Below are positions 9,291 through 18,651 of a DNA stretch of 64,000 nucleotides, piece after piece. The notes beneath the pieces are model-generated. The model saw only the letters and a program-made list of their open reading frames with translations. It was not told the origin of the DNA and did not search any database. This DNA is from Alistipes sp. (GTDB lineage Bacteria; Bacteroidota; Bacteroidia; Bacteroidales; Rikenellaceae), in assembly GCA_017474235.1 (NCBI GenBank), contig JAFVIB010000018.1:39226-103225 (forward strand), read 5' to 3'. The position numbers were made by a program, and so were the translations under genes. Each line of letters starts with the position of its first letter. Position 1 is the first letter of the stretch.

Positions 9291-12200
9291 AGCTTTCTAA
9301 TCATATAATATAGTGCCGGATATAGTATCAATCCGATAGTTGTTGCAGCCACCATACCGCCAACAAGAGCTATACCCATAATATTTCGTGCCGTATGGAA
9401 TACTCCGCTTGCAAATACAAGTGGCAAAACTCCGAGGATAAATGCCGTAGCAGTCATTATAATTGGTCTTGCACGAAGTAGTGCAGCATCTACAGTTGCT
9501 CTCGTAAGTTCCTTGCCCGATTTATACTCACTATCGGCATACTCTACAACAAGTATAGAGTTTTTTGCAGCCAAACCGATAAGCATAACAAGCGAAATCT
9601 GCATATAAATATCGTTCAGCACCTCGGCATTAAAAAGATGCACTACAGCCGTTGTTGCAATAGCACCTAAAAGGGCAAGAGGCACTGCCAGAACAATCGC
9701 TAACGGCAATTTCCAACTCTCATAGAGCATCGCAAGGATAAGCACTACAAAGAGTATTGCCACAAGATAGACAACCCAACGACTACCACTTTCACGACTC
9801 TCAAGAAGCGATACACCGCTCCAACTTGTAGTCATATTATCTGGCAGCACGCTACTGCTTATGCTCTGTATAGTCTCCATAGCTTTAGCTGTCGAGACAC
9901 CCTTTGCAGGTGTCACTGTCACTTGCGCGGCATTATATAAGTTAAACTGCTCTACAAAAGAGACTCCGACCGTATCTTTCACAGTAACAAATGTCGATAG
10001 GGGAATACTCTGATTCTCGCCATTGGTTATAAAGTAGCTATTAAGTGCCTGCTCGGTCTGTCGGTACTCCGGAGCTGCGGCAATATAGCTGCGATAGAGG
10101 CGTCCAAAGCGTGTAAAGTTTCCGATATACTGACCTCCCAACAGTGCAGATAGCTCATTATACAACTCCGAAAGTGATACGCCCTTCATCATTGCGTGCT
10201 GGCGATCTACCTCCATACGCTTTTGAGGCACTTGATTGTTAAACTGCGATGATGCCAAGACAAAATTGGGATTATGGTTGAGCGTATCGAGCAGCAGCGC
10301 AAGATTTTCGCCTAAATACTCACTACCGCGACCCTCTCTGTCCAAAAGCTCGAAAGTAACGCCCGAAGTAACACCCAATCCGGGTATTGCAGGCTGTATA
10401 AATGCGTAACTACTAAATGTTTGGAAAGTTTGTCTAAACTGTTGGTTTAACTGCTCTGCAATCTCCGCCGATGAGAGTTTTCGCTCCTTAAAATCCTTTA
10501 ATCTGACAAATAGAACTCCGCTTGAGGTATTTGCAGTGCCGCTGAGCATATCAAAACCCGCAACAACAGCATCACTCTCCACATCCGCTCTTGCTCTAAC
10601 TATCGCATCGACCTGATTAATAGCCTTTTGTGTCACTTGCAGCGAACTTGACGGAGGTGTATTGACCGCTATCATAAGGTAGCCTTGATCCTCCTCAGGC
10701 AGAAAACCCGATGGGAGCAGATACCATATTGCGCCAAAGCCCACAATAATCACTGCCACAGCCGCCGCAGTAACTCTCTGTTTGACAACTAATCGCTCCA
10801 CGCCACGCTTATAGCTCACCATCGCTCTGTCAAATACCCTATTGAATGTACCGAAAAATCCCGTAGTTATCGCCTTGCGTGGTCGCAATAGAGCCGCACA
10901 CAGAGCAGGGGATAGGGTAAGGGCATTGATAGTCGATATTGCAACGGCAACAGATATTGTCACAGCAAACTGCTCAAACAGTTTTCCTGTAATACCGCCC
11001 GTAAACGAGACAGGAATAAATACAGCAAGCAGCACAACAGATGTGGCGATAATCGGAGCTGTAACACTCTTCATTGCCTCTACGGTCGCATCAAAAGGCT
11101 TTAATCCCCTCTCGATACCCACCTGCACAGCCTCGACAACTACAATGGCATCATCCACAACAAGACCGATAGCAAGCACAAGGGCAAGCAGAGAGATTAC
11201 ATTTAAACTCAGCCCGAATATAGGGAAGAGGGCAAAAGTTCCAACAATAGATACAGGGATGGCTACAAGCGGGATAATGGTCGCTCTCCAATCCTGAATA
11301 AAGAGGAAGATTATCGCCATAACGAGCAGCAGCGAGATAATCAGTGTTATCACAATCTCCTCGATACCCGCCTTGATACTCTCTGTACCATCTACAATCA
11401 CATCGCACTCCAAGCCATCCGGAAAACGCTCTTCCGAGAGTTTCATCTGCGCCCTCACACGCTCGGCTACCGTCACTGCATTACTCCCGGGCTCTTGATA
11501 GACAACAATAACAGCCGTAGGATTACCCTCAAAGAGCGACTGTGTAGTATAACTCTGACCTCCGAGGCTGACATCAGCAACCTCTTCGAGCCTTATCTGT
11601 CGTCCATCACTTGTCGTACGGATAATAATCTTACTAAACTGCTCTGCTGTTGAGAATTGTGGCGGTAGGGTAATGGTAAATGTTCGCGTTGTGCCTTCAG
11701 GAGCCGGCTCTGCACCAAACTCGCCCACAGGGTAGGCTCCAGCCTGCGTAGCTATGGCATCGACAATCTGATTTAACGATATATTATAGTACTCCAACAC
11801 ATCCGGCTTGAGCCATATACGCATAGCGTACTCTGCCGCACCCATAATCGACACCTTTCCCACGCCGTCAATCTTGAGCAACTCATTTTGCAAATTGATA
11901 TAGGCATAGTTCGAGACAAACTCGCCATCGTATCGCCCATCACTATGCAGAGCATAGACCATCAGAAAGCCTGTTTGACTCTTGCGCGTAACAACACCTT
12001 GCTCTACAACAGATTGCGGTAGCAGAGCCGTTGCTGCCGAGACATTATTCTCGACAAATACGGCATTCATATCGGGGTCAGAACCCACATCAAATGTAAC
12101 TTGCAGATTCATTGAGCCATCAGAGCCACTTATTGCATCCATATAGAGCATATTGCTCACACCCATAATATTCTCTGCAATAGGCGTTGCAACACTCTGT

Positions 12201-12373
12201 GCCACAGTCTGCGCATCTGCTCCACTATATGTTGCCGAGACCTCTACTACGGGTGGTGTAATATCTGGATACTGCTCTATTGAGAGTTCAGATACGGCAA
12301 TAATACCCATAAAGAGTATTATTACAGATAGTGCGATAGATGCTATCGGTCGAGAGATGAAAAATTTGTTCAT
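9287..12373 (-). CDS. RND efflux pump inner-membrane transporter (AcrB/HAE1 family)
   Basis: Proton-driven drug/solute exporter. The 1028 residues have the normal AcrB layout: N-terminal membrane anchor, two large periplasmic loops and twelve membrane helices. The proton-relay Asp pair is D407-D408 (GLVVDDAIV), at the same positions as in E. coli AcrB. The Lys partner lies in GLAAKNSILVVEYAD of the second half. It overlaps the adaptor and outer-membrane genes by 4 bases on each side, so the three are made together. No regulator gene is adjacent. Confidence 0.97.
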   Translation of the reverse strand: MNKFFISRPIASIALSVIILFMGIIAVSELSIEQYPDITPPVVEVSATYSGADAQTVAQSVATPIAENIMGVSNMLYMDAISGSDGSMNLQVTFDVGSDPDMNAVFVENNVSAATALLPQSVVEQGVVTRKSQTGFLMVYALHSDGRYDGEFVSNYAYINLQNELLKIDGVGKVSIMGAAEYAMRIWLKPDVLEYYNISLNQIVDAIATQAGAYPVGEFGAEPAPEGTTRTFTITLPPQFSTAEQFSKIIIRTTSDGRQIRLEEVADVSLGGQSYTTQSLFEGNPTAVIVVYQEPGSNAVTVAERVRAQMKLSEERFPDGLECDVIVDGTESIKAGIEEIVITLIISLLLVMAIIFLFIQDWRATIIPLVAIPVSIVGTFALFPIFGLSLNVISLLALVLAIGLVVDDAIVVVEAVQVGIERGLKPFDATVEAMKSVTAPIIATSVVLLAVFIPVSFTGGITGKLFEQFAVTISVAVAISTINALTLSPALCAALLRPRKAITTGFFGTFNRVFDRAMVSYKRGVERLVVKQRVTAAAVAVIIVGFGAIWYLLPSGFLPEEDQGYLMIAVNTPPSSSLQVTQKAINQVDAIVRARADVESDAVVAGFDMLSGTANTSSGVLFVRLKDFKERKLSSAEIAEQLNQQFRQTFQTFSSYAFIQPAIPGLGVTSGVTFELLDREGRGSEYLGENLALLLDTLNHNPNFVLASSQFNNQVPQKRMEVDRQHAMMKGVSLSELYNELSALLGGQYIGNFTRFGRLYRSYIAAAPEYRQTEQALNSYFITNGENQSIPLSTFVTVKDTVGVSFVEQFNLYNAAQVTVTPAKGVSTAKAMETIQSISSSVLPDNMTTSWSGVSLLESRESGSRWVVYLVAILFVVLILAMLYESWKLPLAIVLAVPLALLGAIATTAVVHLFNAEVLNDIYMQISLVMLIGLAAKNSILVVEYADSEYKSGKELTRATVDAALLRARPIIMTATAFILGVLPLVFASGVFHTARNIMGIALVGGMVAATTIGLILYPALYYMIRKL

Positions 12374-13473
12374 AACACCTTTACCGTTTGACCATTAGAT
12401 AATTTTGTTCCACCCTCTTTTACAACCATCTCGCCATCACTCAGACCCGCAAGCACTACTTGTCTGCCTGCATAGCTGTTTCCGAGCGTTACCGCCCGAT
12501 ATTCCACCGTAGAGTCAGCCTTCAACACCCATACAGACTGCACGCCCTGAATATCGTTTACGGCAGACTGTGGAACAGTCAATCGAGGCTGAGGCGCGCC
12601 AATATTACTCTTCACACGGGCAAATTGACCCGATTTTAGCAGATAATCGGGATTTGGAAATGTAACGACAATAACAATTGTACCCTCTGATGCAGCCACA
12701 GCACTCTTTGTAAAGCTATAACTACCCTTCAGAGGATAGAGTGTTCCATCTGCAAGATATAGCTCTATATCCGACAGCAAATCCTTATTATTATATGTAA
12801 ACGACTTTCTGCCCGACAGAGCAAGATACTGCGCCACAGGTATTGCTATATCGGCACACAAAGTATCTATATTCTCTATCCGTGTCAGGGTAGCGAACTT
12901 TGTTCCCGGACCCACATAGTCGCCTGCATACGCCTCCGAAGTCGAGATAATGCCATCTATTGACGCTCTTATGGTGGTGTAATCAAGTTCAAGACGGGCA
13001 TTTTTAAGATTTTGCTCGGCAGACTTGACATTCGCTTTAGCTGCATTATACTGAGCCGTATATTGGTCAAGTTGTGCCTTAGAGATAGCATCTATTTTAG
13101 CCAACGGAATGGCTCTGTTATAGTTATTTTCAGCCTCAATTGCGTTAGCTCGCGCCGCCTCAAGTGTAGCTGCTGCCGACAATACATCTGCACTCTGCTT
13201 GCGATTATCTATGCGAAAGATTACCTCTCCGCGCTTTACAGGCATACCGTTACTGAACAGTTTTGCTGCAAGATAGCCATTGACCCGAGGCTGAACTATT
13301 GCCACATAATTTGGTGTCAGAGAACTTATAAAGCTCTCTCTTACAGCGATAGTATCCCTACGCACCAATACACCACTAACTACTACCGGTTCCGGATTTT
13401 TCTGTTTTATCGGATTTATGCACGACTGCACAGACAATACAAGCAGTGCAATGAGTAGAATATTGTACCTCAT
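12370..13473 (-). CDS. RND efflux periplasmic adaptor (AcrA/MexA family)
   Basis: Membrane-fusion protein joining the RND pump to its outer-membrane channel. A lipoprotein signal (MRYNILLIALL ... SVQSC) is followed by the barrel-sandwich halves (VQPRVNGYLA and IRASIDGIIS) around an alpha-helical hairpin, then beta-barrel and membrane-proximal domains. The frame extends to 13503, but MRYN at 13473 has a good AAAGAGAG ribosome site and begins a normal signal peptide. First gene of the operon. Confidence 0.94.
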   Translation of the reverse strand: MRYNILLIALLVLSVQSCINPIKQKNPEPVVVSGVLVRRDTIAVRESFISSLTPNYVAIVQPRVNGYLAAKLFSNGMPVKRGEVIFRIDNRKQSADVLSAAATLEAARANAIEAENNYNRAIPLAKIDAISKAQLDQYTAQYNAAKANVKSAEQNLKNARLELDYTTIRASIDGIISTSEAYAGDYVGPGTKFATLTRIENIDTLCADIAIPVAQYLALSGRKSFTYNNKDLLSDIELYLADGTLYPLKGSYSFTKSAVAASEGTIVIVVTFPNPDYLLKSGQFARVKSNIGAPQPRLTVPQSAVNDIQGVQSVWVLKADSTVEYRAVTLGNSYAGRQVVLAGLSDGEMVVKEGGTKLSNGQTVKVL

Positions 13474-13554
13474 AACTCTCTTTTTTTCGTCGCAAAAGGT
13501 CAAAAAATATACCGACAGTGTGCAAAAAAGAGTTTTTTTTACAATAAAAGATGA

Positions 13555-13595
13555 AAAAACTGTTAAAATATTTGTTTTTCAACAAAACAGTTTTT
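13555..13595. promoter_or_regulatory. Inverted repeat between the RND operon and the H1-like gene
   Basis: AAAAACTGTT (13555-13564) and its exact complement AACAGTTTTT (13586-13595) are spaced 31 bases centre to centre. The second arm runs into the -7 box of the H1-like gene. It could be an operator for either gene; no regulator is known. Confidence 0.4.
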
Positions 13596-13602
13596 ACATT
13601 TG
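13572..13602 (+). promoter_or_regulatory. Promoter of the H1-like gene
   Basis: TTG (13572-13574), 20-base spacer, TACATTTG (13595-13602). The transcript leader would be about 35 bases. Confidence 0.75.
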
Positions 13603-13643
13603 TATAAACCAATTGTTTTATTTACAGTAAATTATTAAGAATT

Positions 13644-13820
13644 ATGAAAGCATTAGTAGAAAAAATCAATGCACTTATCGCTGATTTCCAGGTAAACGCT
13701 GCTGCTCAGGTTGAGAAGGGTAATAAGGCTGCAGGTACTCGCGCACGCAAGGCTGCCCTCGAGTTGAGCAAGGAGTTGAAGGAGTTCCGCAAGGTGTCTG
13801 TAGAGGAGGCAAAGAAATAA
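13644..13820 (+). CDS. Histone H1-like DNA-binding protein (Hc1 type)
   Basis: A 58-residue, Lys/Arg/Ala/Glu-rich helical protein starting MKALVEKINALIADFQ, with the core KGNKAAGTRARKAALEL and tail FRKVSVEEAKK. This matches the small histone H1/Hc1-like proteins conserved in Bacteroides and relatives, which are thought to bind DNA and help compact the nucleoid. It stands alone between a strong promoter and a bidirectional terminator. Confidence 0.9.
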   Translation: MKALVEKINALIADFQVNAAAQVEKGNKAAGTRARKAALELSKELKEFRKVSVEEAKK

Positions 13821-13840
13821 GCGACTTTTACTTACACAAT

Positions 13841-13872
13841 AAAGATGGGCTACGGAGATGTAGCCCATCTTT
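13841..13872. terminator. Bidirectional terminator
   Basis: AAAGATGGGCTAC and GTAGCCCATCTTT form a perfect 13-base stem with a six-base loop, between the converging H1-like and phosphatase genes. Confidence 0.85.
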
Positions 13873-13879
13873 TGTATTA

Positions 13880-14356
13880 TTATAATTCAGTCTCTATTTT
13901 ATCGAGAATATTCTCACAACCATTCTCAAGCATATTGAGCACCAAATAGAAGCCCTCTACACCCTCATAGTAGGGGTCAGGGACATAACTATAATCAGGG
14001 AAGTCGGTTGTAAACTCCGCCATACGATACAGTTTATCGAGGTATTTACGCTCCGGAGCAAGACGACTCACACGCTCATAATTGCTGTCGTCCATAACAA
14101 CAATCATATCGAAATTATAGAAGTCATCTTCGCAGATTGGTCGTGAGCGGTGCGTCAGCTCATAACCACGCTCTGCTGCTGCACGACGCATTCTCGGATC
14201 AGGAAGTTCTCCGCGATGACCGGCGTATGTACCGGCAGAATCTGTATAAATTCTATCCGCCAAACCTCGCTTTATAACCTTATCCTCAAAAATTCCCTGC
14301 GCCGCAGGGGAGCGACAGATATTTCCGAGGCAGACAAAAAGTACTCGCTGTTTCAT
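13880..14356 (-). CDS. Low-molecular-weight protein tyrosine phosphatase
   Basis: Cytosolic phosphatase removing phosphate from Tyr (possibly arsenate reductase-like, less likely). The P-loop CX5R is C9-LGNIC-R15 followed by Ser, and the general acid Asp is in VPDPYY near residue 125. The 158 residues are the family norm. Its ATG shares one base with the stop of the upstream glycosidase (TAATG), so translation is coupled. No BY-kinase or capsule gene is near, so its substrate is unknown. Confidence 0.95.
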   Translation of the reverse strand: MKQRVLFVCLGNICRSPAAQGIFEDKVIKRGLADRIYTDSAGTYAGHRGELPDPRMRRAAAERGYELTHRSRPICEDDFYNFDMIVVMDDSNYERVSRLAPERKYLDKLYRMAEFTTDFPDYSYVPDPYYEGVEGFYLVLNMLENGCENILDKIETEL

Positions 14357-16593
14357 TACTCTGCTACTATATTATATTGACCCGCTGAAAGGGTAAGTAT
14401 TGAGGCAGTTTTGCCATTACAACTTATAGATTTATAACCCTGTGGAACAGATACTTGAGCCGTACAATCTTGAGGAACGGTTAAAGTAATGTCAAGGCGA
14501 TTTTCAGTGCGTTTTGCACTCATCGAAATATTACCATACACCGTCGGCACAACGCTCTCTACCCAATTCAAATTACCCAAATTCGGAGATAGGGTAAAGC
14601 TCTTAAATTTAGGCTCTAAAGGTGCAATACCTGCGATATACTGAGAGAGGATAATAAGTCCGCCACCACTCCACGCGTGGTTGTATGTTCCATAGCCACT
14701 TCTATACTTCATTCCGCGTGCGCCGGTGTACTCCCAGCCCTCCCACAGAGTGCTATACTTTGCAGCCACCATCTCACCAAATCTGCGCTCCATACGCTCC
14801 AAAGCATCCTCATAATAGCCCATCTTACACAGAGCCTCCAAAACATACTTCTCCATATAAGTACTTGACTGATAGTGCTTCTTGAAGAAGTTGCGCATAG
14901 CCTCATATCGCTCTTTAGGAACAAAACCTGCCAAAACAGCCATAGCCTGCACGCGATCATCCGGCTGATCTTTATACTCAGGTGTGCGATACTGCTGCAA
15001 CTTTTCATTCCAATAACGCTTATTAAAAGCGTAGTTCATCATATCATAGCTCTGATTTATGCATATCGCATCGCTATTATGCCCTGTAATCTGTGCCATC
15101 TCGGCAAAGCCCTTAAGAGCAAGGGCATACCAACACTGCTGCAACGCCTCTTGGTCGATATTAGTACCCCAATCGCCCCAAAGCCAGCCACCTTCACGGA
15201 ACTCAACCAACTCTTGATTTGACGGATTCCAAACATCTATCAGATAACGCTTTACGCGGTCATAAACCGTTGCAATAGTCTCAACATCGCCGGTCTGCAT
15301 ATAGTATGTATAGAAGCCATAATATCCAACTGAAGCCAACATCTGACACGGTAGCTCTCGCTTATACATACCCGGGATAGGTGCATATATCACGCCATCC
15401 TCACGCTGAAACATCATTAGTTCAAGTATAGCCTTTCGAGTAAGCTGGTGAGCTCTATGGTCAAAGACATAACCTGCTTGTCCAAGCTCTATAACCACAT
15501 CGCCCCACCACTGCGCACGCTCTCGGTCGGGGCAATCCATATAGTTATCGCGCATATTGACATAGAGGGTACGGCGAGCCTTCTCCCACAACTTGTTACA
15601 GAACTCGCTGTCGCATTTGAAAGAGCCTACAAAATCAGAGTCATAGCCACTCTCACGATATTTCACTTCGACAACCTCTACACCTTCAGGGACAATATAT
15701 AGCACCTCGTGACCATTTGTCCAAATAGGTGTCTCATACTCCTGCTCGCCATCGCGAGTGATATACTCTGTGTAATATGAGCGTGCAGCACCAATCCAAT
15801 AGTCATCAGTACAAATCTTAATGCGCTCTCCGCTCTTGGAGCGCAACTTTATATATGGGGATACATGGGCATTGTACGGCAGTTTGCAGACAAGTTCTCT
15901 GCCATTCCACTCTTGCGATTCGTAGTCACGAAGCTCATTCCAACGCCAAAATGGGATAGGTCGCTCTACAAACTCGCCCCAATCAGACTTCTCTCGCGAT
16001 ACAACCTCAGCCTCTAACCACTTATCGCTATCTATAGGCTGCGAGAAATCTAACGCTTTACGGGCATCATAACCAACATTTGCACCGGCAAGACGGTACT
16101 TTCTCAAGCCCCCTAAATTATGCTCGTGCGGAGGCTGCCACATAGCGTCATATCGCTCTGCGCGCCACGAACTGTCACTTACGATATGGTCAAGAGCACT
16201 ATTCAAATCAAAATATAGACCCGGGGTTGCCGATACTCTGTGGCTATACGAATTGCGACCATAATACTGCACCAAAACCACAACCTCATTACGACCAAAT
16301 TTCAAATTTGGCACCTCCTGCAAAACATCACAATAGCTGTCAGTAGGGGTAGGACCGCGCTTCAAGCCACCCTCGCGCACAACCAACTCGCCATTAACCC
16401 AAAGCCAATACTTTGTATCTGCAGCGATTCTCAGTTCCGCACTCTTAGGAGTAAATAACACAAACTTCTTATGAAAACACTGCCACTCGCCATCGGCAAT
16501 AGCCTCAGCCGTAGTGATAATCTCCGCCTGCTTTGTACAAGAGGAGAGAATAAGGGCTATAAAAAGCCACAGAAAAGCATACTTACGGTTCAT
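14356..16593 (-). CDS. GH78-like alpha-L-rhamnosidase family lipoprotein
   Basis: A predicted exported glycosidase. The signal peptide ends ILSSC, so it is a lipoprotein. An N-terminal beta-sandwich (about residues 25-300) precedes the six-hairpin (alpha/alpha)6 barrel. The signature DCPDRERAQWWGD near residue 355 is the hallmark of the GH78 catalytic domain, and a C-terminal beta domain ends the protein. The 745 residues are within the GH78 range. Rhamnose or a rhamnose-like deoxysugar is the likely target, but exact specificity cannot be read. It is co-transcribed with a tyrosine phosphatase and is not part of a SusC/D locus. Confidence 0.82.
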   Translation of the reverse strand: MNRKYAFLWLFIALILSSCTKQAEIITTAEAIADGEWQCFHKKFVLFTPKSAELRIAADTKYWLWVNGELVVREGGLKRGPTPTDSYCDVLQEVPNLKFGRNEVVVLVQYYGRNSYSHRVSATPGLYFDLNSALDHIVSDSSWRAERYDAMWQPPHEHNLGGLRKYRLAGANVGYDARKALDFSQPIDSDKWLEAEVVSREKSDWGEFVERPIPFWRWNELRDYESQEWNGRELVCKLPYNAHVSPYIKLRSKSGERIKICTDDYWIGAARSYYTEYITRDGEQEYETPIWTNGHEVLYIVPEGVEVVEVKYRESGYDSDFVGSFKCDSEFCNKLWEKARRTLYVNMRDNYMDCPDRERAQWWGDVVIELGQAGYVFDHRAHQLTRKAILELMMFQREDGVIYAPIPGMYKRELPCQMLASVGYYGFYTYYMQTGDVETIATVYDRVKRYLIDVWNPSNQELVEFREGGWLWGDWGTNIDQEALQQCWYALALKGFAEMAQITGHNSDAICINQSYDMMNYAFNKRYWNEKLQQYRTPEYKDQPDDRVQAMAVLAGFVPKERYEAMRNFFKKHYQSSTYMEKYVLEALCKMGYYEDALERMERRFGEMVAAKYSTLWEGWEYTGARGMKYRSGYGTYNHAWSGGGLIILSQYIAGIAPLEPKFKSFTLSPNLGNLNWVESVVPTVYGNISMSAKRTENRLDITLTVPQDCTAQVSVPQGYKSISCNGKTASILTLSAGQYNIVAE

Positions 16594-16611
16594 AATGTTA
16601 TATTGTTTTTA

Positions 16612-16619
16612 CAAAAATA
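16612..16619 (-). promoter_or_regulatory. Possible -7 box of the GH78-like gene
   Basis: TATTTTTG on the minus strand, 18 bases before the ATG. No TTG at the expected -33 distance. Confidence 0.4.
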
Positions 16620-16640
16620 GTAATTAATATTGATTATTTA

Positions 16641-16669
16641 TTGCATTTCTGAAAATTTCACTAATTTTG
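16641..16669 (+). promoter_or_regulatory. Promoter of the small peptide/lipoprotein pair
   Basis: TTG (16641-16643), 18-base spacer, TAATTTTG (16662-16669), 32 bases before the ATG at 16702. Confidence 0.55.
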
Positions 16670-16701
16670 TAAAATAAATATACATACTAAAATATACCGT
16701 T

Positions 16702-16851
16702 ATGAAGAAAATTAACACCTATTCAGCTCCTGAGCTGATGTACTACAACGCCGTTGTAGAGCAAGGTTTCTCAAATTCTATTGATCAGGTTTTTGAGGAC
16801 CCTACAGAGAATTCACCTATTCAGTGGGAAACAGAATTAATAGAACTTTAA
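16702..16851 (+). CDS. Small 49-residue protein of unknown function
   Basis: It starts MKKINTYSAPELMYYN, is acidic in its second half and ends TELIEL. It has no signal peptide, Cys or membrane segment. It follows a good promoter, and the next ATG (lipoprotein) comes 11 bases after its stop. Short Bacteroidales proteins that begin MKK plus a Ser/Ala-Pro-Glu stretch often precede surface lipoprotein genes, but no function is established. It could be a leader peptide, a secreted small protein or a translation-coupling device. Confidence 0.75.
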   Translation: MKKINTYSAPELMYYNAVVEQGFSNSIDQVFEDPTENSPIQWETELIEL

Positions 16852-16862
16852 TATTCAAAACA

Positions 16863-18581
16863 ATGAGAAAGTATTTATATAGTTTCATAGCACTCGGAGC
16901 TTTATTGTGTACCTCTTGCTCTAAAGAGATGCAGGAGGAGGCTATATCACAGACCCGCGAAATCCCACAGAGTATTGCTATTGCTTTCGAGGCAGATACC
17001 CGTTTACACCTTGAGAATGGAAAAACAGCCCCTGCCGTAGGTGATTTATTCTATGTTTTCAACAAGATAAATCACTGCGATACATATGTCTATAAAGGCA
17101 ATACCAACAACGAGGGCAAGTATATTATTGAATTACAAACTTCAACATACTATTCTCAACATACAGCTACAGACAAAGTCATTGTTGCATTCTGTCCCGA
17201 TGGTACGCCTACAATGAGTGTTAACAACGGTACTGTTGAGTCTATTAAAATGATATCGAGAAGTACACAGATGTATCTAAAAGATAGTTACTCGGACTCT
17301 TCTGCACCTTTAATCTCTGTTAGCGACGATTTAGGCTCCATAAAGATTAAGAACATCTGCGGTTGGATAAAACTATCTATAACCGGCAATGGAGAGACTA
17401 TCAAGAAGATTGAATTGACCGGCAAGAATAACGAAGAGTTAGCAACCAGCAGTATGGTCAATTCTGCCGCTACCGTATCCATCCCTGATTTGAACATAAC
17501 AAGTGTCGGTTATGCATTTTCAAAGCTAACCATGACTTTTAATAACAGCGACGAGGAGGATAATTGGAATAGCGCAACTCTTAGCTCTACACCTACAGAA
17601 CTCTATTTTACCGTATTACCTGTTGAGTTTACAAATGGTTTTAATGTAAAAATCACTTGTACAGACGGTACTGTAATGACCAAATCGACAACCAAAAAGG
17701 TTAAGATTGGTCGTAATGAGATACAGCCAATGGAGACTTTTGCATACGCCGGAGAGCCTATACAGTTGAATATCAGTGACCTTAACTCCCCTGTATTTAG
17801 AGATTTGACATACTCAGAGGGATATGCAAATACATTTGAGGTTAAGGTTGCCAACAACAAGTATCAGAATGGTTTCTTTATCTTCTACAATCCTGATTAT
17901 CAGCCATCAGGAGCGGGCGATGCAGGCACGCTCAATGGCGAGTATGAGATTGTAACTGATGAAATTGGTACAAAAACATACACTGCAAAGACCTTTATTG
18001 CAGACCCTTCTCGCAGCTGCATCCCTTACGATGGCGATTTGTACTACTTCAAGAGCGGAAAGGTTACCGTAAGCGGTAATAATGCAAGCACTACAATCGC
18101 ATTTGATGCAATTGTAACCAATAGCGAGGGTGGCGAGCTACCTCTGAAGAGCCAGTGTACACTTACAGAGATGGGTTATACAACTATTGACTATAATGGC
18201 GCGTTAACTTATACCAGCTTTATATATCAGGCATCCGGAGGTTACTTTACAATGCAATCTACATCTGGTCAGAATACAATGACAATTGAGCTCAAAACAA
18301 CTGCTACAACAGCTAATGAGATTGCCGGCAAGACCTTTACTGATAAAGGTTTGACAGAGTATATCGGAGAGGGTTCTTCTTTAAGAATGGGCGATATTAC
18401 TTCATACGACAAACTTGTTGGTTCTCTTACTATTACAAGATCAGGTCTTAGATATGCTATAACAACAAAGGATCTGAAGTTTGTTGATGGTGCAGGAAAT
18501 ATCTACCAAATTACTGATGGAAGTTATGATTTAACATCTTTCGATCCGGGCAAGATAAGTACCGGTGGTGGTATTTGGTAA
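16863..18581 (+). CDS. Fimbrillin-like surface lipoprotein, hypothetical
   Basis: A 572-residue exported lipoprotein. The start is MRKYLYS at 16863; the frame extends upstream, but only this Met is followed by a signal peptide, with a CTSC lipobox. Residues of about 35-300 look like a fimbrillin/Mfa-type beta domain (an N-terminal TRLHLENG segment, then GDLFYVF and repeated short beta strands). The C-terminal 270 residues hold two similar beta-rich halves (GTLNGEYEIV and the GNIYQITDGSYDL end). It has only one or two Cys after the lipobox. Function is not recognised; adhesion or a structural surface role is inferred only from the fimbrillin-like look. Confidence 0.72.
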   Translation: MRKYLYSFIALGALLCTSCSKEMQEEAISQTREIPQSIAIAFEADTRLHLENGKTAPAVGDLFYVFNKINHCDTYVYKGNTNNEGKYIIELQTSTYYSQHTATDKVIVAFCPDGTPTMSVNNGTVESIKMISRSTQMYLKDSYSDSSAPLISVSDDLGSIKIKNICGWIKLSITGNGETIKKIELTGKNNEELATSSMVNSAATVSIPDLNITSVGYAFSKLTMTFNNSDEEDNWNSATLSSTPTELYFTVLPVEFTNGFNVKITCTDGTVMTKSTTKKVKIGRNEIQPMETFAYAGEPIQLNISDLNSPVFRDLTYSEGYANTFEVKVANNKYQNGFFIFYNPDYQPSGAGDAGTLNGEYEIVTDEIGTKTYTAKTFIADPSRSCIPYDGDLYYFKSGKVTVSGNNASTTIAFDAIVTNSEGGELPLKSQCTLTEMGYTTIDYNGALTYTSFIYQASGGYFTMQSTSGQNTMTIELKTTATTANEIAGKTFTDKGLTEYIGEGSSLRMGDITSYDKLVGSLTITRSGLRYAITTKDLKFVDGAGNIYQITDGSYDLTSFDPGKISTGGGIW

Positions 18582-18597
18582 TCATTATCAAACAACA

Positions 18598-18638
18598 AAA
18601 AAATATGGTGTATGCGAAGAACATACACCATATTTTTT
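18598..18638. terminator. Strong bidirectional terminator
   Basis: A 17-base stem around TATGGTGTATG/CATACACCATA with a seven-base loop and A and T runs on its sides, between the lipoprotein and the converging phosphoesterase. Confidence 0.85.
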
Positions 18639-18651
18639 GTTTCTCTCCGAA

